NCBI RefSeq assembly: GCF_023230885.1 | Contig: NZ_JALNWM010000011.1 | Location: forward strand, 1 to 27,344 | Reading direction: 5' to 3' | Length of the DNA: 27,344 nucleotides | DNA from: Desulfocurvus sp. | GTDB taxonomy: Bacteria > Desulfobacterota > Desulfovibrionia > Desulfovibrionales > Desulfovibrionaceae | Shown here: positions 20,313 to 27,344 of the stretch, one piece after another | Layout: each line of letters begins with the position of its first letter | Position numbering within the stretch: the stretch's first letter is position 1 | The notes under the pieces: model-generated | What the model saw: only the letters and a program-made list of their open reading frames with translations | Databases searched by the model: none | What the model was told of the DNA's origin: nothing | Position numbers and translations under genes: made by a program

Positions 20313-21158
20313 TTGGACGACGATTCTGGCAGTTTGTTCTCCGCCCTGATGGGCAGGCTGTTCCGCAAGACCGACGATTCGGAGGTCGAGCGCTTCATCC
20401 TCGAAGCGCAACGGGACGGCGAGCTGCGGGGCGAGGAATCGGCAATGCTGCTCAACGTCCTGCGCCTGTCGCGCAGGCAGGTCACCGAAATCATGATTCC
20501 GCGCACGGACATCGTCTGCGCGCCGGCGGACAACTCCATCGAGGAGATGGCGTTGCTCATCGCCGAAAGCGGCCACAGCCGCATCCCCGTCTACCGCAAA
20601 AACCGCGACAACATGGTGGGCATCGTCCACGCCAAGGACGTGCTGCGGGCCCTGACCCAGCCCGACGAATTCCCGCGCCCGGCCCGGGCCGAGACCATCA
20701 TGCGCGAGCCGCTGTTCATCCCCGAGACCAAGAACGTCTACGACATGCTCCAGGTCTTCCGCTCCAACAAGATCCACCTGGCCATCGCCCTGGACGAGTA
20801 CGGCGGCACCTCGGGCCTGGTGACCTTCGAGGACGTGCTGGAGGAGATCGTCGGCGAGATCGAGGACGAATACGACACGCCGCGCCCCGAGGACATCCAG
20901 ACCCTGGAGGACGGCTCCGTCCTGGTCTCGGGGCGCACGCCCCTGGAGGAACTGGACGAGCGCATGGGCCTGTCCCTGACCTCCGACCAGGTGGAAACCG
21001 TCAGCGGTTTCCTTTGCGAACTGGCCGGGCGGGTGCCCGATCCCGAGGAATCCTTCGCCATCGACGGCCATACCCTCACGGTCAAGGAAGCGGATGCAAA
21101 ACAGATTCACTGGATTGTGCTCCGCCGCGGCGACAGCCCGGCGGCACGCAACCACTGA
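20313..21158 (+). CDS. CorC/HlyC-type CBS domain protein
   Basis: With the TTG start this is a 281-residue cytosolic protein of the short CorC type (no DUF21 membrane domain). ESAMLLNVLRLSRRQVTEIMIPRTDIV leads into the first CBS domain, and HSRIPVYRKNRDNMVGIVHAKDVL closes it. The second runs over IMREPLFIPETKNVYDMLQVF to LDEYGGTSGLVTFEDVLEEIVGEI. A C-terminal CorC_HlyC domain ends it. Proteins of this type have been linked to Mg/Co efflux, but that role is not proven in most species. It overlaps lnt by 65 bases, and corC-lnt (ybeX-lnt) linkage is widely conserved. Confidence 0.9.
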   Translation: MDDDSGSLFSALMGRLFRKTDDSEVERFILEAQRDGELRGEESAMLLNVLRLSRRQVTEIMIPRTDIVCAPADNSIEEMALLIAESGHSRIPVYRKNRDNMVGIVHAKDVLRALTQPDEFPRPARAETIMREPLFIPETKNVYDMLQVFRSNKIHLAIALDEYGGTSGLVTFEDVLEEIVGEIEDEYDTPRPEDIQTLEDGSVLVSGRTPLEELDERMGLSLTSDQVETVSGFLCELAGRVPDPEESFAIDGHTLTVKEADAKQIHWIVLRRGDSPAARNH

Positions 21159-22695
21159 TTTCGCCCTTGCGCTGCTCCTGGCCCTGACGGGCACCTGGTT
21201 CGGCTTCGCCAACCCCGTAGCGCACATCCCGCCCCTGGCGCTGTTGCTGCCGGGGGCCTGCGCCCTTGCGGGCCTGCGCGCGCCCTCGGCGGGCCTTGCC
21301 CTGCGCCGGGGCTGGCTCATCGGCGCGGCGGCCTATGCCGCCGGGCTGTACTGGATCGCCCTGCCCGTGCGCATTTACGGCGACCTGCCCTGGCTGCTGG
21401 CCGCGCCCTGCCCGGTGCTGGTGGGCCTTGTCCTTGGCGGCTACACCGGGCTCTTCGCCCTGGGCGTGCACGCCGTGGGCGCGCGGCTGCACTGGGCCCT
21501 GGCGGCGCTGTGGGCCGGGGGCCTGTGGGCCCTGCTGGAGGCCGCCCGGGGCGTCTTGTTCACGGGCTTCCCCTGGCTGGCGCTGGCCTCGGCCTTCACG
21601 CCCTGGCCCGCCGCCATCCAGGGCGCGGCCTGGCTGGGGGCCGCCGGGCTTTCGGGCGTCCTGGCGGGCGCGGCGGCCCTGGCGGCCACGGGCCCGACCC
21701 TGCGGGCCCGGGCAACGGCGCTGGCCGTGCTGGCGCTGCTCCCGGCCTGGGGCGCCTGGGTCCTGGCCCAGCCCGTTCCGGCCACGGGCAAGGCCAGCGT
21801 GGTCATCGCCCAGGGCAACGTGGACCAGAGCCTCAAATGGGACGAGCTCTACCGGCTGTCCACCGTGCGGCGCTACGCGGCCATCACCGAAAACGGCCTG
21901 CGCGACGCGCCCGCCGACCTGGTGGTCTGGCCCGAGACGGCCCTGCCCTTCTACATGCAGGAACCCAGCAGCTTCAGCGTTGCCGTGCGCCAGGCCGTGC
22001 GCCAGGCCAAGACCCCGCTGCTCACCGGCACCCCGGCCTACACCTTCGAGGCCGACACCCAGACCTTCCTGATGCACAACCGCGCCGTGCTCCTCGACGC
22101 CGACGGCGCCACCCTGGGCAGCTACGACAAGGAGCACCTCGTGCCCTTCGGCGAGTATGTGCCCTTCGGCAGGTACCTGCCCTTCCTCAAGAAGCTGGCC
22201 CACGGCGCGGGCGATTTCGTCCCCGGCGTGTCCACCGCGCCCCTGGAGCACGGCCCCCTGCGCCTGGGTGTGCTCATCTGCTACGAGACGATCTTCCCCG
22301 AGCTGGCCCAGGCCAGGGTGGCAGCCGGGGCGAACCTGCTGGTGAACATCTCCAACGACGCCTGGTTCGGCCGGACCTCGGCCCCGCGCCAGCACCTGGC
22401 CATGAGCGTGCTGCGTGCCGTGGAGCAGCGCCGGACCCTGGTGCGCTGCACCAACACGGGCATCTCGGCCTTCATCGACCCGCGCGGGCGGCTGCTGGCG
22501 GCCGGGGGCCAGTTCATCGCCGCCGCCTACCGCGGCCAGGACCTGCCCCTGGTGGCCGAGACGACCTTTTTCCATCGCCACCGCATGGGCCTGGGCGCGG
22601 CCCTGGCCCTGGGCCTGGGGCTGTGCGCGGCCCTGGCCCTGCTCGAAAAACGGCGCACCCCCGCGCGGCTTGCGCAAGGCGGCGCTTCGGGCTAA
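21094..22695 (+). CDS. lnt: Apolipoprotein N-acyltransferase
   Basis: Lnt (533 residues) adds the third acyl chain to lipoproteins in the inner membrane. The N-terminal ~220 residues hold several hydrophobic helices, and the remainder is the periplasmic nitrilase-like domain. The Glu-Lys-Cys triad is visible: E281 in VVWPETALPF, K346 in SYDKEHLVPFGEYVPF and C396 in LICYETIFPE. NISNDAWFG is a further signature. The ATG at 21094 has AAGGAAG 4 bases before it and lies within corC, so the two genes overlap by 65 bases; later in-frame starts are possible. prfB begins 47 bases downstream. Confidence 0.94.
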   Translation: MQNRFTGLCSAAATARRHATTDFALALLLALTGTWFGFANPVAHIPPLALLLPGACALAGLRAPSAGLALRRGWLIGAAAYAAGLYWIALPVRIYGDLPWLLAAPCPVLVGLVLGGYTGLFALGVHAVGARLHWALAALWAGGLWALLEAARGVLFTGFPWLALASAFTPWPAAIQGAAWLGAAGLSGVLAGAAALAATGPTLRARATALAVLALLPAWGAWVLAQPVPATGKASVVIAQGNVDQSLKWDELYRLSTVRRYAAITENGLRDAPADLVVWPETALPFYMQEPSSFSVAVRQAVRQAKTPLLTGTPAYTFEADTQTFLMHNRAVLLDADGATLGSYDKEHLVPFGEYVPFGRYLPFLKKLAHGAGDFVPGVSTAPLEHGPLRLGVLICYETIFPELAQARVAAGANLLVNISNDAWFGRTSAPRQHLAMSVLRAVEQRRTLVRCTNTGISAFIDPRGRLLAAGGQFIAAAYRGQDLPLVAETTFFHRHRMGLGAALALGLGLCAALALLEKRRTPARLAQGGASG

Positions 22696-22742
22696 CATTA
22701 CGGGTTCGCACGCACAGCCTCGAACCAAAGGGACAGCCCCGT

Positions 22743-23862
22743 ATGCTTCAATACGCCGACCTCAAGACCCAAGGCCAGAACCTCAAGCAACAGTTCACCA
22801 CCCTCTGGGGGCGTCTTTGACCGCGACCGCAGGGTGGCCCGGCTGGCGGAGATCGAAGCCATCCTGGCCAGCCCCGGCGCCTGGGACGACCCCGAGGCCC
22901 TGAAACCCCTGCTCCAGGAAAAAAGCCGCATCGCCGACCTCGTGGACTTGTGGGACAAGCTCCACAAGGCCAAGACCGACCTGGACGAATGGCTGGTCAT
23001 GGCCGCCGAGGACCAAAGCCCCGAGATGCTCGAAGCCCTGGACGAACAGGTCCGCCTGCTGGAGGAACGCCTGGGCGACACCGAGCTGCGCACCCTGCTC
23101 GCGGGCCAGGAGGACGCTGGCAGCGCCATCCTGGAGATCCATCCCGGCGCGGGCGGCACCGAGGCCCAGGACTGGGCGGAAATGCTCGTGCGCATGTACC
23201 AGCGCTGGGCCGAACGCCACGACCTGAGCGTCAAGGTGCTGGACCTGCTGCCCGGCGAGGAGGCCGGCGTGAAGAGCGCCTCGCTGCTGGTCGAAGGGCC
23301 TTACGCCTACGGCCACCTCAAGGCCGAAAAGGGCATCCACCGCCTGATCCGCATCTCGCCCTTCGACTCGTCCGGCCGCAGGCACACCTCCTTCGCCTCG
23401 GTGGATGTCTACCCCGACGCGGGCAAAGACATCGAAATCGAGATCGACGAGGAGGAGGTGCGGGTGGACGTGTTCCGCGCCAGCGGGCCGGGCGGCCAGA
23501 AGGTCAACAAGACCAGCTCGGCCGTGCGCCTGACCCACGAACCCACGGGCATCGTGGTTTCCTGCCAGAACGAAAAATCCCAGTTCCGCAACAAGGAGAC
23601 GGCCTACAAAATCCTCAAGGCCAGGCTCTACGAACTGGAGCTGCGCAAGCTCGCCGACGCCAAAGCCGCCGACTACGCCACCAAGGACGCCATCAACTTC
23701 GGCAGCCAGATCAGGACCTACACCCTGCAACCCTACCGGCTGGTCAAGGACCACCGCTCGGCCACGGAAATGACCAACGTCGACGCCGTGCTCGACGGGG
23801 ATCTGGACACCCTGATCCGCAACCAGCTTCTGAGTGAGCATGCCAGGAAAACCAGCGACTGA
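22743..23862 (+). CDS. prfB: Peptide chain release factor 2, expressed by programmed +1 frameshift
   Basis: RF2 terminates translation at UAA and UGA. The reading frame starts at ATG 22743 (AAAGGGA upstream), runs 25 codons to CTT, then meets TGA at 22818-22820. A +1 slip omits T22818 and continues at GAC 22819 to the stop ending at 23862, giving 372 residues. The main frame has the peptidyl-hydrolysis GGQ motif in RASGPGGQKVNKTSSAVRLTH and a normal RF2 domain order. The GTG at 22834 is not a start. The protein is intact rather than broken. The next gene overlaps its end by 29 bases. Confidence 0.96.
22807..22821 (+). promoter_or_regulatory. prfB autoregulatory frameshift site
   Basis: GGGGG (22807-22811) acts as an internal Shine-Dalgarno-like element exactly 3 bases before the slippery codon CTT (22815-22817), which is followed by TGA and C (22818-22821). 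The spacing and the CTT-TGA-C context match the well-studied E. coli site. When RF2 is scarce, the ribosome pauses at UGA and shifts +1; when RF2 is plentiful, it terminates. Confidence 0.95.
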
Positions 23863-24697
23863 CACCCCCGCCTTCCCCCACGGCCGCGAACTTCTGGCCG
23901 AGCTGGAGGCCCTGCGCAGCCTGCTGGGACGCCACGGCTGCCCCGGCGAGGACGCGCCCGACGTGCTCGGCCTGCTGCGCCTGTGCCCGGGGCTGCGCCT
24001 GGACCAGTGGCCCGAGCTGGCCGCGCGCCACGGGCTCCAGGACTGGCTGGCCCTGCCCCTGGCCAGGGCCGAGTTCCCCTTCCTGGCGCGCCTCCAGCAG
24101 GTGCTCAACGACCTGGCCTTCCAGACCGAGCACGACCCGCTGACCGGCCTGCGCAACCGCCGGGCCTTCGACCGCATCCTGGCCCGCGAGCTGGAGCGCG
24201 CGCGGCGCTCGGGCGCGGCCCTGGCCCTGGCCATGTTCGACCTCGACGATTTCAAGGCCGTCAACGACACCTACGGCCACCCCTGCGGCGACGAGGTGCT
24301 GACGGCCCTGGCCCGGGTGCTGCTCGAAGGGACCCGCAGCTACGATGTGGCGGCCCGCCTGGGCGGCGAGGAATTCGCCCTGGTCATGCCCGAAACCGGG
24401 CTCTCCAAGGCCCGGGGCATCGTCGAGCGCATCCTGGACGCCATGCGCACCCGGTCCGTCGCCTGCCCCGAGGCGCCGCCCATCCGGGTGACCTGCTCCG
24501 CCGGGCTGGCCTGCCGCCGGGGCCCCGGCGACATGTCCGCCCAGGAGCTCTACGCCCTGGCCGACAAGGCCCTCTACGAGGCCAAGGCCCAGGGCAAGGA
24601 CCGCGTGGTGGCCGCGCCCCTGGCCGACCTGCAACCGCCCCGGCGCGAGAGCCTCGTGGCCGCCAACGAAAAGAAATTTCTCTTCACAGGGAGCTGA
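23834..24697 (+). CDS. Diguanylate cyclase (GGDEF domain)
   Basis: The product has 287 residues from GTG 23834 (ATG 23840 is an equally possible start). Residues 1-95 are helical with no recognised sensor domain. The GGDEF domain begins at DPLTGLRNRRAF (101-112). DLDDFK (136-141) and GGEEF (177-181) are the Mg/GTP active site. RSYD (168-171), five residues before GGEEF, is an intact inhibitory I-site, so product feedback is expected. It makes cyclic di-GMP from two GTP. No membrane segment is seen. It overlaps prfB, and the MinD-like gene follows 6 bases after its stop. Confidence 0.93.
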   Translation: MSMPGKPATDTPAFPHGRELLAELEALRSLLGRHGCPGEDAPDVLGLLRLCPGLRLDQWPELAARHGLQDWLALPLARAEFPFLARLQQVLNDLAFQTEHDPLTGLRNRRAFDRILARELERARRSGAALALAMFDLDDFKAVNDTYGHPCGDEVLTALARVLLEGTRSYDVAARLGGEEFALVMPETGLSKARGIVERILDAMRTRSVACPEAPPIRVTCSAGLACRRGPGDMSAQELYALADKALYEAKAQGKDRVVAAPLADLQPPRRESLVAANEKKFLFTGS

Positions 24698-24703
24698 GCG
24701 CAG

Positions 24704-25537
24704 ATGTCCGGAACCAACATCCCCAACAAGGCCGCAAGCTTCGCCGTGGTCAGCGGCAAGGGCGGCGTGGGCAAGACCAACCTGGCCCTGAACCTGGGCT
24801 ACGCCCTGCACCGGGGCGGCCACCGCGTGCTGCTCATGGACTGCGACCTCGGGCTGGCCAACCTCGACGTGCTCCTGGGCCTGACCCCGGACAAGAACCT
24901 CCAGGACCTGCTGAGCCCCGACACCCGGCCGGACGACGTGGTCGTGCCCATCGAGCCGGGCGGCTTCGACTTCCTGCCCTCGGCCTCGGGCGTGCCGGAG
25001 CTCATCGACCTGGACGAGGACGTTCAGGCCCTGCTCTTCGAGCGCCTGAACGCGCTCATCGGCGGCTACGACTTCCTGCTGCTGGACCTGGGCGCGGGCA
25101 TCAGCCGCACGGTGCTGCGCTTCGCGGCCATGACCCGCGAGCGGCTGGTGGTCATCACTCCCGAGCCCACCTCCCTCACCGACGGCTACGCCATGATCAA
25201 GGTCATGCTCACCAGCCACGGCGTGCGCGACTTCCAGGTGGTGGTCAACATGGCCGCCAGCGCCGAGGAGGGGAAGCGCAGCTTCGAGCGCCTGCACGCC
25301 GCCTGCGCCCGTTTCCTGGACCTGGACATCAAGTACGCCGGGTGCGTGCGCTCGGACCCGGCGGTGCCCCGCGCGGTGATCCGCCAGACGCCCCTGCTCA
25401 AGCTCGCCCCCGGCAGCGACGCGGGCCGCGACATCCTGCAAATCGCCGTGCGCATGAAGCGCATGCGCGACGCGCAGCTGCCCGAAATCGGCGGCGGCAG
25501 CGGGCTGGACGTACCCTCCGGCCCCAATGTACAATAG
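24704..25537 (+). CDS. MinD/ParA family ATPase, FlhG-like
   Basis: The product (277 residues) is a deviant-Walker ATPase. VVSGKGGVGKT carries the Walker A motif at 18-25 with the signature Lys, LMDCDLGLANLDVLLG is the switch region, and LLLDLGAGIS is the Walker B. TPEPTSLTDGYAMIK and VVVNMA are typical of FlhG/FleN and MinD. The absence of an obvious amphipathic MinD tail and the overall sequence favour FlhG, which limits flagellar number, but no flagellar gene is adjacent. The genetic link to a diguanylate cyclase fits a motility or polarity role. ATG start; a division role is not excluded. Confidence 0.85.
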   Translation: MSGTNIPNKAASFAVVSGKGGVGKTNLALNLGYALHRGGHRVLLMDCDLGLANLDVLLGLTPDKNLQDLLSPDTRPDDVVVPIEPGGFDFLPSASGVPELIDLDEDVQALLFERLNALIGGYDFLLLDLGAGISRTVLRFAAMTRERLVVITPEPTSLTDGYAMIKVMLTSHGVRDFQVVVNMAASAEEGKRSFERLHAACARFLDLDIKYAGCVRSDPAVPRAVIRQTPLLKLAPGSDAGRDILQIAVRMKRMRDAQLPEIGGGSGLDVPSGPNVQ

Positions 25538-25574
25538 CGCTTGCAAAAAACGCCACGATTAGGCAATGTTGTAC
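25506..25574 (+). promoter_or_regulatory. Promoter region of the HU-selenoprotein unit
   Basis: TGGACG (25506-25511) and TACAAT (25530-25535) with 18-base spacing form a plausible promoter at the end of the MinD-like gene. A second option uses TTGCAA (25541-25546) with a weak -10 near 25564. GTACAA (25529-25534) and TTGTAC (25569-25574) form a 6-bp inverted repeat spanning both, which could serve as an operator or leader hairpin. Confidence 0.45.
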
Positions 25575-25645
25575 CGTTAGTCCTGCGTGGCCACCCCCGG
25601 GCGGCCACTTCCGGCGCAGGCGGGCAACCCCGGAGGAGGAACTGC

Positions 25646-25921
25646 ATGAACAAAAGCGAACTCATCAAGACCCTGGCCGAAAAGAACGACATCCACGTTG
25701 ACGAGGCGGCGCTGGTGGTCAACACCTTCTTCGACTCCATCAAGGATTCGCTCATCAAGGAAGAGCGCGTGGAAATCCGCGGCTTCGGCAGCTTCAAGCT
25801 CAAGGACTACGGCGGCTACACCGGCCGCAACCCCAAGACCGGCGAGGTCGTCCAGGTCAGCCCCAAGAAGCTGCCCTTCTTCCGCCCGGGCAAGGAACTC
25901 AAGGAATACGTCAACAAGTAG
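25646..25921 (+). CDS. HU/IHF family DNA-binding protein
   Basis: This is a 91-residue nucleoid protein with the normal family length. MNKSELI starts the helical dimer part, RVEIRGFGSFKLK is the family signature, and GRNPKTGEVVQV forms the DNA-binding arm, with the Pro that intercalates at bends. It is closer to a generic HU/IHF homolog than clearly to IHF-alpha or IHF-beta. The ATG at 25646 has AGGAGGA 5 bases upstream. Its stop is followed after only 3 bases by the start of the selenoprotein gene, so the two are likely one transcript. Confidence 0.95.
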   Translation: MNKSELIKTLAEKNDIHVDEAALVVNTFFDSIKDSLIKEERVEIRGFGSFKLKDYGGYTGRNPKTGEVVQVSPKKLPFFRPGKELKEYVNK

Positions 25922-25924
25922 GCC

Positions 25925-26818
25925 ATGCGCGTCCTGCCCCGTCTGCTCCTCCCGCTGCTCCTCGCGCTCCTCTTCCGCGCCGCCCCCGCCCTCGCCCAGG
26001 ACGCGCGGGACGCCCTGACCCTGGTCTTCTCCGCCAACACGCAGGGGGAATTCGCCCCCTGCCCCACCTGAGGCGGCAAGACCCTCGGCGGCCTGGCCAG
26101 GCGCGCCACAGCCTTGCGCGGGCTCAGGCAAGGGCCTGACCACACGCCCGTCCTCTATCTGGCCGGGCCGTACGAATTCCTGCCCCCGGCCGGGCCGGGG
26201 CCGAAGCACACCCCGGCCCTGGCCCGGGCCCTGGCGGCCGCCCACAAAGCCCTGGCGCCGGACCTGCTGGCCCTCGCCGGGCCCGAGGCAGCGTGGCTCG
26301 CGGCCGCCGGGGCCCAGACCCCGGCGCAGGCCCCGGGCTCCGCGCCGCGCGCCCTCGTCCTGCCCGTGCCGGGCGGCGAGGTGGGGGTCATCCTGCTCCC
26401 CGTCCTGCCCTCCGGCGCCCTGACCCCGCCGGACGATACCGTCCGCCTGGTGGCCGACCTCGCCCGCGGCCTGGCCGCGCGCACACGCCTGGTGGTCGCC
26501 CTGAGCCCCTGGGGCGACCTGGCCGAGGACCACTTCCTGCGCACGGCGGGCCCGGTGGTCGACATCCTGCTGGGCTCCGGCCCGGGCCCCGGGGTGGCCG
26601 GGCGCTTCAGCGACGACGGCAAGACCTTCCTGGCCCGCAGCTACGGCCAGGGCAAGGCCCTGCACGTCATCCGCATCGCCGCGTGGCCCGCGCGCACCCC
26701 CGGGTGGAGGTGGGTCCGGGACGAAAACCTGCGCCTGGATTTCCTCAATCTCTCCGACGCCTTCCCCGCCGACCCGGCCGTGGAGGCGCTGCTCGGCGGC
26801 CTGGATCTGCCCCGCTAG
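25925..26818 (+). CDS. Probable UshA-like selenoprotein (in-frame TGA at codon 49)
   Basis: Read through the TGA at 26069-26071, this gives a 297-residue protein. Residues 1-24 form a signal peptide with a likely cut after PALA. LTLVFSANTQGEFAPCPTU follows, with C46 and U49 forming a CxxU redox pair, then GGKTLGGLARRATALRG. I recall an 'UshA-like (seleno)protein' group in Desulfovibrio with this N-terminal layout and a CxxC or CxxU. The frame is open on both sides of the TGA, and a SECIS-like hairpin follows. The metal-binding DAGD of 5'-nucleotidases appears as LAGP, so phosphatase activity is doubtful. A TGC-to-TGA sequencing error or a pseudogene is the alternative. The predicted location is the periplasm. 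Confidence 0.78.
26069..26107 (+). promoter_or_regulatory. Putative bacterial SECIS element with Sec codon
   Basis: After the TGA (26069-26071) and a 15-base spacer, GGCG (26087-26090) and GCCT (26091-26094) pair with AGGC (26099-26102) and CGCC (26104-26107). G26103 is bulged and the loop is GGCC (26095-26098). The loop lies 24 bases after the TGA and begins with two Gs. Stem length, distance, small bulge and loop G all fit the known bacterial SECIS pattern read by SelB. Confidence 0.7.
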
Positions 26819-26840
26819 GTGTGAGTCGCAAGACCTCCCA

Positions 26841-26854
26841 CCTGACCGGTCAGG
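26841..26854. repeat. 14-base perfect palindrome after the selenoprotein gene
   Basis: CCTGACCGGTCAGG is a perfect palindrome 23 bases after the stop codon. It has no T-tract, so it is not an intrinsic terminator by itself. It could be a protein-binding site or a 3' mRNA hairpin. Confidence 0.55.
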
Positions 26855-26936
26855 GCCGAGCGGGCAACCTCCCATGCCTTCATCCCCGGGCAGTGCCGCA
26901 CCCGCGCAAGACGGCCACGTTGCCTCACCTTGGGCC

Positions 26937-26958
26937 GCCTCCGACCGGAGGCATTTTT
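26937..26958 (+). terminator. Intrinsic terminator of the HU-selenoprotein unit
   Basis: GCCTCC (26937-26942) pairs with GGAGGC (26947-26952) around a GACC loop, followed by A and TTTTT (26954-26958). It is 118 bases after the selenoprotein stop and has plus-strand polarity. Confidence 0.8.
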
Positions 26959-27344
26959 CCCCTGAAACCCTGATCGTAGCGTAAGGCCGCGAGGGGCCGC
27001 ACGGCCCCTGCGCTCATGACCCGCCCCACGGGCATCCCCGCACCGGCACGCCGGGTGGCCGCCCTCCTTCCCGAATCGCGCCCCCCGGGCCCCGGCCGCG
27101 CAGGTGCGCCCCTTCCCCAACTCCGCAGCCCCGGCGCGCCTCCGACGGCCCCCGGACCCCGGGCCGGGCCGCACCCCGCCCCGGCCCGGCCAGCGCCTCG
27201 CGGCCCACCCGGAAGCGCCGTCGCCCCGGCGGGCCGTCCAGGGCCCCCGGCGCGCCGAAGCCACGAAACCGCACACGCCGTACGCGCTCCCCCCTTGCCA
27301 TCGGCCCGGAAAGCGGCCATGATTCCGCCGTCCTGCACGGAACA
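26959..27344. other. Gene-free right edge
   Basis: These 386 GC-rich bases contain only low-complexity Arg/Pro/Gly/Ala open frames on both strands, with no recognisable family. An ATG at 27319 preceded by GGAAAG could begin a gene that leaves the window after eight or nine codons, but this is too short to judge. Confidence 0.5.

Noticed and set aside
20301..20320. GGTTCGAGT as a tRNA T-loop
   Set aside because: No acceptor, D or anticodon arms can be folded around it; it is the ribosome site and start of the CorC-like gene.
22743..22820. prfB as a pseudogene or sequencing frameshift
   Set aside because: The break falls exactly at a canonical CTT-TGA-C site with the spaced GGGGG element, so it is programmed recoding.
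26069..26071. The TGA as a plain stop or a disabling mutation
   Set aside because: The frame is open and family-like on both sides, the residue lies in a CxxC-type site and a SECIS-like hairpin follows. The chance of a sequencing error remains and is stated in the entry.
26925..27338. Minus-strand frames at the right edge
   Set aside because: They are Arg/Gly/Pro/Ala low-complexity translations with no recognisable domain, and they cross the terminator at 26937-26958.

Overview
This window looks like chromosomal DNA from a very GC-rich sulfate-reducing bacterium of the Desulfovibrionaceae. The clearest sign is the pair at the left edge: the end of the periplasmic [FeFe] hydrogenase large subunit, followed by its Tat-exported small subunit. 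The gene order pdxJ-acpS-nnr-CBS-tsaE-lysC-cimA and the small PxxKW cysteine-rich protein also fit that group. Gene density is high. Almost everything is housekeeping or envelope function, and I see no insertion sequence, prophage, CRISPR array, tRNA or rRNA.

Layout. 1-581: hydA (partial) and hydB. 1093-2430 (minus): UDP-glucose 6-dehydrogenase, with a strong terminator at 896-936. 2652-9234: a tight, overlapping seven-gene operon covering PLP (pdxJ), holo-ACP (acpS), NAD(P)HX repair, a CBS protein, tsaE, aspartate kinase and citramalate synthase. 9250-12817: a membrane-anchored protein of unknown function, a membrane-anchored muramidase-like protein with a structured leader, and a receiver-TPR-PilZ-like protein. 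12833-13612 (minus): alpha/beta hydrolase. 13721-18752: an MTA/SAH deaminase-like amidohydrolase, the PxxKW protein with its own promoter and terminator, an M20 metallo-hydrolase and mnmG. 19119-25537: a YcgR-like PilZ protein, a CorC-like CBS protein, lnt, prfB with its programmed +1 frameshift, a GGDEF diguanylate cyclase and a MinD/FlhG-like ATPase. 25646-26818: an HU/IHF-like protein, then a probable selenoprotein. The last 390 bases hold no gene I can support.

The most interesting locus is 25925-26818. An in-frame TGA (26069-26071) interrupts what is otherwise one continuous exported protein. It lies in a CPxU motif where a CxxC would be expected, and a hairpin that fits the bacterial SECIS pattern lies 15 bases downstream. 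I read the gene as an UshA-like selenoprotein, translationally close-coupled to the HU gene. About 3.2 kb upstream, prfB uses a different UGA recoding event, so two recoded UGA codons lie in one short stretch.

A second theme is cyclic di-GMP. The window has a diguanylate cyclase with an intact product-inhibition site, a membrane-anchored PilZ protein with intact ligand-binding motifs, and a receiver-TPR protein whose phospho-acceptor Asp is replaced by Glu and whose C-terminal PilZ-like domain is degenerate. All gene identities rest on motif and family recognition by eye; no database search was run.
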